Below are positions 14,555 to 20,491 of a stretch of DNA of 23,381 nucleotides, one piece after another. Made by a program: the position numbers and the translations under genes. Source of the stretch: VAXT01 sp035318925. GTDB lineage: Bacteria > Actinomycetota > Thermoleophilia > Gaiellales > Gaiellaceae. The stretch lies in the NCBI GenBank assembly GCA_035318925.1, contig DATHDS010000035.1, positions 1 to 23,381 on the forward strand, given 5' to 3'. The notes below the pieces were generated by a model that saw only the letters and a list, made by a program, of their open reading frames with translations, was not told where the DNA came from and did not search any database. Every line of letters starts with the position of its first letter. Within the stretch, counting starts at the first letter, position 1.

Positions 14555-16041
14555 ATCCCGAGCCTTCCCTTGTGCCGGTTCCGGCGGCCGAGCCGCTTGC
14601 ACCCGCCCCCGTCACGCCGGTGCCTGCGCCTGCGCCCGTGCTGGCCGCCGACGCATTGACACCGATGCGCGACGTTCCTCTGGGGACGCTGATCTTCCGG
14701 GCCGGGCTCCTAGCCGAGGAGCAGCTGGAGGATGCGCTTCAGGAGGGCATGCGAAACGGGAAGCGCCTTGGCGAGGTGCTGCTCGAGCGCGGTTGGCTGC
14801 ACGAGCGCGATCTCGGTCGCCTGCTCGCCGGCCAGAAGGGTCTTCCGTTCGTCGAAGTTCGCGCCTCAGATGCCGAGCCGGCCGCTCTCGAGATGCTGCC
14901 CGAGGAGAAGGCCCGCATGCAAAACGCGCTTCCGCTCCGCTTTGAAGAGGGACAGCTCGTCGTCGCCGTGGCCGACCCCTCGAACGAGCTCGTGCTCGAG
15001 AATCTACGCCGGTCGCTCGGCGCCGAGCCCAGGCTCGTGGTCGCCCCCCTGGCCGACCTGATCCGCGCGATCCCCGAAGCCTATGGTGGCACTCCTTTGG
15101 AGACCGTGCAGCCGGAGCCGGTCGCTGCGGTGGAGCCGACGCTTCAACCGGTCCAGCCAGAGGCGACCGTCCAGCCCGAACCGACCGTCCAGCCGGAGCC
15201 GGCCGTTCAGCCGGAGCCGGCCGTCCAGCCTGAGGCGATCCTTCCCCTCGAGCCGAGCCTTCAGCAGGAACAACCTGCCACGCCGCCTGTCGTGACTGCG
15301 CTGCCCACCGTCGTTCCTCCTGCGGAGACGCGGGATGCGCCGTCGGCTCAGCCATTCCTCGAGCCGCTCGTGGTCGAGCCTGCCGCCGAGGCTGTGGAGC
15401 AGCCCCTGCTTGTCGAGCCGATGACGGCACCCGCGCCGGCGGTGGAGGAAACACCCGCTCCGCCCCTCGAACAGCCTGCCCTGCAGCCAGAGACCCCCAT
15501 CGTTCCGGAGGCGACAATGCCCCTCGTTCCCACGCCCGTCGAGCCAGAGCCGGCTCCAGTCGCGCCACTGGCGCCGATCACTCCTCTTCAGCCACCGGTC
15601 GAGGCCGTCGAGCCTCAGGTGCCAGAAGTGCCGCCGGAGCCACCCCTCGCACCCGCGGCAGCCGAGTACGTCGAAACCGTCGCTCCCTCGCTCCAAGACG
15701 TCGTAGCACTCGAGCCATCGGCAGTTCCGGTCGAGGCGCCGGCCGAGAGCCAGGAGCCCGATCCAAACCCTGCTTCAGGCTCCGCTCTGCTCCACGTCGT
15801 CCTTGTCCGGCTGCGCGACGGCGAGGTCTTCGAAGTCGGCACCTTCGAGACGGCCGCCGAGGCCTCGGCGCACGCCCAGAATGTCGTCCGGCAGATCTCG
15901 ACGACGGAAAGCGACGCCGGCTGGCCCTTCTTCGCCGGCCGCTACCTCAGGCCCGACACGATCGTGTCGGTCGACCTGCTCGAGGAGCCCGCCGACAAGT
16001 GGCTGGGTTCTACAGCCCGGTCGCGCTGGGCAAACGAGTAG
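14485..16041 (+). CDS. Stand-alone MshEN protein with Pro/Glu-rich linker
   Basis: This 518-residue protein has the N-terminal domain of MshE/PilB-type ATPases but no ATPase. After a Pro/Ala-rich head (12-55), residues 65-125 carry two tandem MshEN half-motifs: PLGTLIFRAGLLAEEQLEDA and, a very good match, RLGEVLLERGWLHERDLGRL ending in Gln117. This arrangement binds c-di-GMP in MshE. GspE_N-like sequence continues to about 195 (LVVAVADPSNELVLENL). A long linker (about 205-425) of Val-Gln-Pro-Glu-Pro repeats follows, then a compact C-terminal domain (about 430-518: LVRLRDGEVFEVGTFETA, WPFFAGRYLRPDTIVSVDLL) that I do not recognise. AAAGGCGG before ATG 14485 is a usable ribosome binding site. 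Its place after pilB suggests a regulator or adaptor of the pilus motor; that role is inferred. GC-rich hairpins follow the stop. Confidence 0.85.
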   Translation: MSSSTESSGTFFLDPAQSAPAPLDPEPSLVPVPAAEPLAPAPVTPVPAPAPVLAADALTPMRDVPLGTLIFRAGLLAEEQLEDALQEGMRNGKRLGEVLLERGWLHERDLGRLLAGQKGLPFVEVRASDAEPAALEMLPEEKARMQNALPLRFEEGQLVVAVADPSNELVLENLRRSLGAEPRLVVAPLADLIRAIPEAYGGTPLETVQPEPVAAVEPTLQPVQPEATVQPEPTVQPEPAVQPEPAVQPEAILPLEPSLQQEQPATPPVVTALPTVVPPAETRDAPSAQPFLEPLVVEPAAEAVEQPLLVEPMTAPAPAVEETPAPPLEQPALQPETPIVPEATMPLVPTPVEPEPAPVAPLAPITPLQPPVEAVEPQVPEVPPEPPLAPAAAEYVETVAPSLQDVVALEPSAVPVEAPAESQEPDPNPASGSALLHVVLVRLRDGEVFEVGTFETAAEASAHAQNVVRQISTTESDAGWPFFAGRYLRPDTIVSVDLLEEPADKWLGSTARSRWANE

Positions 16042-16048
16042 GGGAGGT

Positions 16049-16122
16049 CCCGGGCCACGGGCCCGGGGTGGTCCCGGCCCACGGGGCCGGGACTCGCGCA
16101 AAGTGCTGCGCACTTTCCGCGA
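16049..16122 (+). terminator. Three consecutive hairpins after the MshEN gene
   Basis: CCCGGGCC-ACG-GGCCCGGG (16049-16067) and TCCCGGCCC-ACG-GGGCCGGGA (16072-16092) share loop and arm sequence and belong to the palindrome family seen at 238 and 11661. They are followed by TCGCG-C-AAAGTGC-TGC-GCACTTT-C-CGCGA (16094-16122), a 12-bp stem with one C-C mismatch. No T-run follows. Together they form a strong structural barrier at the end of the gene. Confidence 0.55.
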
Positions 16123-16295
16123 CTAAGATCACAGCTCGCCAAGGGACGGCTTTTCGACGGTCCCCTCATCTCATGGCGCCGCGGACCACCGGCCTCAGCA
16201 GACCTGTCCGGTGCCAGGCACCACACATGCCTCGTCGGGCCAGGGGTCACGTGACCCGGTTCCTGGACTGCCAGGCGGTCCGCGTGCTACGCGTG
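16123..16295. repeat. Palindrome-rich intergenic stretch
   Basis: No gene is seen here. The stretch contains GGTGCC-A-GGCACC (16210-16222), the perfect 14-bp palindrome GGGTCACGTGACCC (16244-16257), and CCTGG-ACTG-CCAGG (16262-16275), directly upstream of a sigma-28-like promoter. GTCACGTGAC has the symmetry of a regulator binding site. The GGTGCC/GGCACC unit resembles short palindromes that are dispersed in many genomes. Confidence 0.45.
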
Positions 16296-16322
16296 TAAAG
16301 CCGCGCCCTTTGGTTGCCGATA
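16296..16322 (+). promoter_or_regulatory. Sigma-28-like promoter, best match
   Basis: TAAAG (16296-16300), 15 bases, then GCCGATA (16316-16322), all but identical to the FliA/WhiG consensus. The ATG at 16331 is nine bases after the -10, so the message should be leaderless. Confidence 0.72.
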
Positions 16323-16330
16323 GCCGGGGT

Positions 16331-16918
16331 ATGAGCTCAACACCACGTATTCGCGTTGTGGGACTCGTCGTTGGCCTTGCGGTCCTCGCACTGGCGGCAG
16401 GCTTCTTCCTGCTCAGCCGGGGCCAGGCAGCCTCCAGCGCCGCCCCGAGCCACACCGTCGTCCCGCTCTCGAAGCGGACGACTGGAACGGGCAAGAAGCA
16501 CGCATTGAAGAAGACGGCCGCCCGTAAGCCGGCCGCACACAAGCCTGTTGCACACAAGCCCGTTGCACACAAGCCCGTTGCACACAAGCCCGCCGAATCG
16601 GTGAACGGCATGCCCGCCGCTCTCGCCGCGGCGCTCACGCAGCACAAGGTCGTCGTCGTCTCGCTCTATGCACCCAAGGTGGAACTGGACGCCATGGCGA
16701 TGCGCGAGGCACGTGCCGGAGCCGCCGCCGCAGGCGTCGGGTTCGTCGCCGTCGATGTGCTGAACGAAGGCCAGTCGAGGGCACTCACAAAAATGCTCGG
16801 AATCCTCGACGATCCGTCGGTGCTGGTCTTTCGCCGGCCCAGCGAGCTCGTCGTGCGCTTCTCCGGCTTCGCCGACATGCAGACGGTCCAACAGGCCGCA
16901 CGAAACGCGGGTCTGTGA
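16331..16918 (+). CDS. Membrane-anchored thioredoxin-fold protein without CxxC
   Basis: This 195-residue protein has one N-terminal membrane helix (about 8-29, VVGLVVGLAVLALAAGFFLL), a basic Lys/Ala/His/Pro linker with four five-residue repeats of the type H-K-P-V-A (about 68-88), and an extracytoplasmic domain (about 95-195). The domain reads as a thioredoxin fold: VVVSLYAPKVELDAMAMREA, VGFVAVDVLNE, then DDPSVLVFRRP with the cis-Pro position, and a final helix. The redox CxxC is replaced by YAPKVELD, so a disulfide role is unlikely; binding or scaffolding is more plausible. The frame extends upstream, but ATG 16331 follows the promoter directly. The stop overlaps the next GTG, implying coupling with the 98-residue protein. 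Confidence 0.78.
   Translation: MSSTPRIRVVGLVVGLAVLALAAGFFLLSRGQAASSAAPSHTVVPLSKRTTGTGKKHALKKTAARKPAAHKPVAHKPVAHKPVAHKPAESVNGMPAALAAALTQHKVVVVSLYAPKVELDAMAMREARAGAAAAGVGFVAVDVLNEGQSRALTKMLGILDDPSVLVFRRPSELVVRFSGFADMQTVQQAARNAGL
16532..16591 (+). repeat. 15-bp tandem repeat in the linker of the thioredoxin-fold gene
   Basis: Four consecutive 15-bp units of the form GTTGCACACAAGCCC run from 16532 to 16591. Copies 2-4 are identical and copy 1 differs at three positions. Each unit encodes five linker residues. The identity at silent positions suggests recent slippage, so repeat number may vary between strains. Confidence 0.9.
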
Positions 16919-17211
16919 GCACTCCGGAAGCCGAGCCCCAGCCGGCGCCGCAGGCGAACCCGACCGGCGGGCGCGCCGTCGACGATGAGTTCACGCGCAC
17001 GGCGAAGAAGGACGGCCGCCAGGTCGTGACGCTCCGTCGGCTGATGCTGGGGAACCAGTTCATCGTCGAGAGCGACGTCTATCCCGTCGGGACGATGAGG
17101 ATCGACCCGGTGCGCCCAGGGCCGTACGTTTTCGGCAGCCGGGACGAAGCGAGCGCGTTCATGGACGAGACAACACTCGCCCTCGAGTACCTCGGCTGCG
17201 AGATCTCTTAG
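16915..17211 (+). CDS. 98-residue protein of unknown function
   Basis: I do not recognise this protein. It starts at a GTG whose last bases form the stop of the upstream gene, so the two are translated together. The first 20 residues are Pro/Ala/Glu-rich and probably disordered. The rest (about 25-98) looks like a small alpha/beta domain: KKDGRQVVTLRRLMLGNQFIVE, then PVGTMRIDPVRPGPYVFGS, and a final helix DEASAFMDETTLALEYLGCE. There is no signal peptide or membrane segment, so it is probably cytoplasmic, unlike its coupled partner. A hairpin (17214-17231) follows. Confidence 0.7.
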   Translation: MSTPEAEPQPAPQANPTGGRAVDDEFTRTAKKDGRQVVTLRRLMLGNQFIVESDVYPVGTMRIDPVRPGPYVFGSRDEASAFMDETTLALEYLGCEIS

Positions 17212-17213
17212 CT

Positions 17214-17231
17214 CCTGGGCGCCGGCCCGGG
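17214..17231 (+). terminator. GC hairpin before the first pilin
   Basis: CCTGGGC-GCCG-GCCCGGG folds as a 7-bp stem with one G-T wobble, three bases after the stop of the 98-residue gene. There is no T-run. It probably separates this unit from the pilin transcript. Confidence 0.45.
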
Positions 17232-17276
17232 ACCCATGAGTGAGTGGCGTTTGCCCGTATCCCCCCCGAATGGGGG

Positions 17277-17302
17277 TACTGGGGGCTACCGGGTGGCCGA
17301 TA
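17277..17302 (+). promoter_or_regulatory. Sigma-28-like promoter of the first pilin, weak -35
   Basis: The -10 GCCGATA (17296-17302) is exact. The best -35 is TACTG (17277-17281) with a 14-base spacer, which is poor. The preceding GGGGGTA is shared with the second pilin promoter. The leader would be about 42 nt and contains a strong ribosome binding site. Confidence 0.45.
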
Positions 17303-17350
17303 GGTGGAGAAGAGCCAACCGACCTTGCCCGATCAAGGAGGAGTCAAAGA

Positions 17351-17740
17351 ATGCTTGCAAGACTTAGTCAGAGGATCAACAAGAGCAAAGGCCAGGGTGG
17401 TTTCACCCTGATCGAGCTTCTTGTCGTGATCATCATCATCGGGATCCTGCTCGCGATTGCGATCCCGTCCTACCTCAAGTTCCGCGATCGAGCGAACAAG
17501 TCGGCCGCTCAGGCCAACGTGCGCGCATCGATCCCGGCGATCGAGGCGTTCTACGCCGACAACAACTCATATACCGGCGCGACGCTCTCGTATCTCCAGA
17601 CGACCTACGACGCGGGCGTCAAGAACATCGTCGTCCAGTCGGTGTCGTCCACGACCTACTGCATCCAGAGCACAGTGGGTGCGGAGGTCTGGAAGAAGAC
17701 CGGTCCCGGCTCCGACATCGTGACCGGCGCCTGCCCGTAA
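17351..17740 (+). CDS. pilA: Major type IV pilin PilA, copy 1
   Basis: This 129-residue prepilin has a leader of 17 residues ending GQGG, then FTLIELLVVIIIIGILLAIAIPSYLKFRDRA, the classic type IVa start with Glu5. PilD would cleave after Gly17. The globular part is small (IPAIEAFYADNNSYTGATLSYLQ), and the C-terminus has a Cys pair (YCIQS and GACP) that should close the D-loop. The perfect Shine-Dalgarno AAGGAGG lies just before ATG 17351, the strongest in the window, fitting a highly expressed subunit; the frame is open further upstream but without such a signal. A near-identical copy follows at 17867. Confidence 0.95.
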   Translation: MLARLSQRINKSKGQGGFTLIELLVVIIIIGILLAIAIPSYLKFRDRANKSAAQANVRASIPAIEAFYADNNSYTGATLSYLQTTYDAGVKNIVVQSVSSTTYCIQSTVGAEVWKKTGPGSDIVTGACP

Positions 17741-17764
17741 ACGAACCAGATCGCTTGTAGGACC

Positions 17765-17790
17765 GGAAGGGGCGCGCAAGCGCCTCTTCC
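17765..17790 (+). terminator. Hairpin between the two pilin genes
   Basis: An 11-bp stem (17765-17775 with 17780-17790, one G-T wobble) has a GCAA tetraloop of the stable GNRA type. A second small hairpin CCCC-TATTC-GGGG follows from 17789. With no T-run, it may stabilise the pilA mRNA end or terminate partially. Confidence 0.6.
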
Positions 17791-17802
17791 CCTATTCGGG
17801 GG

Positions 17803-17828
17803 TATAGGTCTCAAAGCCTCGGCCGATG
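17803..17828 (+). promoter_or_regulatory. Sigma-28-like promoter of the second pilin
   Basis: TATAG (17803-17807), 14 bases, then GCCGATG (17822-17828). The upstream GGGGGTA matches the first pilin promoter. The leader to ATG 17867 is about 32 nt and contains GAAGGAGA as ribosome binding site. Confidence 0.48.
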
Positions 17829-17866
17829 AGACCCGTGCCACCGATTCACTCGGACGAAGGAGAAGA

Positions 17867-18256
17867 ATGCTGGAACGACTTTCACGGAGGATGAACCAGA
17901 CGCGCGGCCAGGGTGGTTTCACCCTGATCGAGCTTCTTGTCGTGATCATCATCATCGGGATCCTGCTTGCGATTGCGATCCCGTCCTACCTCAAGTTCCG
18001 CGATCGAGCGAACAAGTCGGCCGCTCAGGCCAACGTGCGCGCATCGATCCCGGCGATCGAGGCGTTCTACGCCGACAACAACTCATATGCCGGCGCGACG
18101 CTCTCGTATCTCCAGACGACCTACGACGCGGGCGTCAAGAACATCGTCGTCCAGTCGGTGTCGTCCACGACCTACTGCATCCAGAGCACAGTGGGTGCGG
18201 AGACGTGGAACAAGGCCGGACCCGGCACGGACATCGTCACCGGCGCCTGCCCGTAA
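17867..18256 (+). CDS. pilA: Major type IV pilin PilA, copy 2
   Basis: This 129-residue prepilin is a tandem duplicate of the upstream pilin with the same leader length, FTLIELLVV start, Glu5 and C-terminal Cys pair. Differences are confined to the leader (MLERLSRRMNQTRG against MLARLSQRINKSKG), one Thr-to-Ala change in NNSYAGATL, and the last 15 or so residues (ETWNKAGPGTD against EVWKKTGPGSD). At DNA level, bases 17906-18202 match 17390-17686 with only two differences. GAAGGAGAAG before ATG 17867 is a good ribosome binding site. Both copies should be processed by PilD and could co-assemble or be expressed differently. Confidence 0.94.
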   Translation: MLERLSRRMNQTRGQGGFTLIELLVVIIIIGILLAIAIPSYLKFRDRANKSAAQANVRASIPAIEAFYADNNSYAGATLSYLQTTYDAGVKNIVVQSVSSTTYCIQSTVGAETWNKAGPGTDIVTGACP

Positions 18257-18275
18257 ACGACGACGCAGCAGCTTC

Positions 18276-18301
18276 GAAGAGGGCGCTCCGGCGCCCTCTT
18301 C
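18276..18301 (+). terminator. Terminator after the second pilin
   Basis: A perfect 11-bp GC-rich stem (18276-18286 with 18291-18301) with loop TCCG is flanked by CGCAG and CTGCG, which can extend the structure, and is followed by TTTCG. It lies 20 bases after the pilin stop. Confidence 0.7.
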
Positions 18302-18311
18302 TGCGTTTCGG

Positions 18312-18338
18312 TCAAGACTGGTCCTGCGACGACCGATA
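18312..18338 (+). promoter_or_regulatory. Sigma-28-like promoter of the GT-C gene pair
   Basis: TCAAG (18312-18316), 15 bases, then ACCGATA (18332-18338). The GTG start at 18347 is nine bases after the -10, so the message would be leaderless. Confidence 0.58.
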
Positions 18339-18346
18339 GAGCGCTT

Positions 18347-20491
18347 GTGGAAGTCGCGGCCCGACCCACACGACCTGGTCTGCCACTGCCCGCGGAGGTA
18401 GTCGAGCGCAGCGGTCTCACCGCAGCTCGCCTGCTCGCCGGCATCGTCGGGCTCAGCTTTGCCGTGCGCGTGGCCCTCGCCTGGCTGCGCTCCACGCCCG
18501 TCTACTTCGGAGACGAGTACCTCTACTCGTCGCTGGGCCGCTCGCTCGCCGAGACGGGCCGCCCGCTCGTCCGGGGCCAGGCGGCGCATTTCCCGGCGCT
18601 CCTCGAGCCGCTCCTTACCGCGCCGGCCTGGCTCGTGAGTGACGTCGGTATCGCGTATCACCTGACGCAGACGATCGGAGCGCTCGCCATGTCCCTCGCG
18701 GCCGTCCCCGTGTACTGGCTTGCGAGGCGGCTCGGGCTCACGGCCGGCGTCGCGCTCGGGATCGCGGCCTTGTCGCTCGTGCTCCCGGATCTCATCTACT
18801 CCTCCTGGATCGTCGCGGAGCCCTTCGCCTATCCGCTTGTGCTCGCCGCCGTCGCGGCCGCCGTCGCGGCGCTCGAGCGGCCTTCCCGGCGCTCCCAGCT
18901 GGCGTTCGTCGCCTTCTGCGGCCTGGCCGCGTTCGCGCGCATCCAGTTCGTGATCCTGCCCGCCTGCTTCCTGGGCGCGATCCTGCTCGCCGGCCTCCGC
19001 GAACGGCGGCTACGCGCGGCTCTCAGGGAACAGGCCTTGCCCCTGGCTCTCTTCGCCCTGCCCGTGATCGCGACCCTTGCGATCGGGCCCTCGCGCGTCC
19101 TCGCCTACTACCAGGGCGTCGTCCACGTCGGGATCGACCCGCTGGGGCTCCTCCAGCGCACCGGCATGAACCTGCTCGTCCTGCTCTACGCCTCGGGCTT
19201 CGTGCTCGTTCCGGGAGCGATCCTCGGGCTCGTGCTCCTGCTCGCGCGCCCGCGCACGCGCGGGGAGCTCGTCTTCGGAGCGATGACGCTGTTCCTGGCC
19301 GGCTTCCTGCTCGTCGAGGCCGGGCTCTTCGGAGCATTCGAGCAGGCCCAGGAGCGCTACGTCTTCTACTTCCTGCCGCTCACGGCAATCTGCTTCGGGC
19401 TCTACGCGGCTCGTGGATGGCCCTGGCGCCTCTACCATGCGCTCCTCGCGGCCGTGGTCGTCACCGTGGCCGCCACCGTGCCGCTGGCCGGGTACGCCGC
19501 GAGTGACGAGAAGGCCCACTCGGCTCTGCTCTACGGCGTCTTCCGCATCGAGCAGTGGCTTGGCACGCCGGGCAACGGGTCGATCGCGGTCGCCCTCGCC
19601 GGCACCCTCGGGCTCGCAGTGGTCGTCGCCTGCTCGTCGCGGGTGCGCGTGGCGAACGCAGCCGGGATCACGCTCGCCATCCTCTTCTCGAGCGGGCTCG
19701 CGGTCGCGGGCGTCGTCTTCGACCAGGAGAACGCCCGCAACGTTCGGCGGTCCTTCCTGCCCGCCGATCCATCGTGGGTCGATCACGCCCACCTCGGTCA
19801 CGTCGCGCTTCTGCGCAACATCGGCGGCGTCCGCGGCGGCGCGTACCAGCAGCTCTTCTGGAATCGGTCCGTGCAGGAGCTGCTGCTGATGCCGGGCGCG
19901 TCCGAGATCGATCCGTTCCGTGCAGACCGGGTCCAGGTTGCCGACGACGGCTCCTTGCTGGTCGGCAAGCGCGTGCTGAGCAGCGCGCTGCTCGTCGACG
20001 ACCACGCGGTCACGACCGTGTTCTCGGGCGTTGCCAAGGTCGCCTCGGCGCCGGGGTACTCGCTCTACCGCCCGGTCGGCCGGCCCCGGCTCTCGCTCTA
20101 CTTCCTCGCCCGCTACGACGACGGCTGGCTGGGCGACCGGGGGACGATCGACCTCTGGCCCAGGCCGGGCAATGACCGCCTGGAGGGCACTCTCGTCTTC
20201 GACCTCGAGTCGCCCGCTCCGCTCGGGGCGACGACGGTCCGGTTGCAGCTGCCCGACGGTCGCGCAGTCCACGTCCGGGTTCCGGCCCACGGCTCGACGA
20301 CCGTCCGCCTGCCGGTCTGCACGCACGGGCCATGGGTGACGGGCTTCCACTCGAAGGCGCGCGGCTTCCTCCGCGAACGGCCCGTCAGTGTAAAGGCTGG
20401 TGTCCCTCGCTTCGTTCCCGGCCACTCCGGGTGCTCGGCAGCGCCCGCGCAAAAGCCGGCGCCGCCGGCGCCTGCGGACCAGACGGCGTGA
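18347..20491 (+). CDS. GT-C-fold membrane glycosyltransferase-like protein
   Basis: This 714-residue polytopic membrane protein has about 11-12 hydrophobic segments (from about residue 28 to 460) followed by a soluble domain (about 475-690). After the first helix, the outer loop has the acidic motif FGDEYLYSSLGRSL (Asp56-Glu57), the position where GT-C enzymes of the PMT/ArnT type have their catalytic acidic residues. AEPFAYPLVLAAV in a later helix is also typical. Such enzymes transfer sugar from a polyprenyl phosphate to proteins or lipids outside the membrane. The C-terminal region (GYSLYRPVGRPRLSLYFLARY, RLQLPDGRAVHVRVPAHGST) looks like a beta-sandwich. A GTG start directly after the promoter is chosen. 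Its stop overlaps the GTG of a paralogue. The place beside the pilins suggests pilin or cell-surface glycosylation; this is inferred. Confidence 0.75.
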   Translation: MEVAARPTRPGLPLPAEVVERSGLTAARLLAGIVGLSFAVRVALAWLRSTPVYFGDEYLYSSLGRSLAETGRPLVRGQAAHFPALLEPLLTAPAWLVSDVGIAYHLTQTIGALAMSLAAVPVYWLARRLGLTAGVALGIAALSLVLPDLIYSSWIVAEPFAYPLVLAAVAAAVAALERPSRRSQLAFVAFCGLAAFARIQFVILPACFLGAILLAGLRERRLRAALREQALPLALFALPVIATLAIGPSRVLAYYQGVVHVGIDPLGLLQRTGMNLLVLLYASGFVLVPGAILGLVLLLARPRTRGELVFGAMTLFLAGFLLVEAGLFGAFEQAQERYVFYFLPLTAICFGLYAARGWPWRLYHALLAAVVVTVAATVPLAGYAASDEKAHSALLYGVFRIEQWLGTPGNGSIAVALAGTLGLAVVVACSSRVRVANAAGITLAILFSSGLAVAGVVFDQENARNVRRSFLPADPSWVDHAHLGHVALLRNIGGVRGGAYQQLFWNRSVQELLLMPGASEIDPFRADRVQVADDGSLLVGKRVLSSALLVDDHAVTTVFSGVAKVASAPGYSLYRPVGRPRLSLYFLARYDDGWLGDRGTIDLWPRPGNDRLEGTLVFDLESPAPLGATTVRLQLPDGRAVHVRVPAHGSTTVRLPVCTHGPWVTGFHSKARGFLRERPVSVKAGVPRFVPGHSGCSAAPAQKPAPPAPADQTA

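Noticed and set aside
16532..16591. Possible CRISPR array
   Set aside because: The units are contiguous 15-mers without spacers and encode linker residues of a protein.
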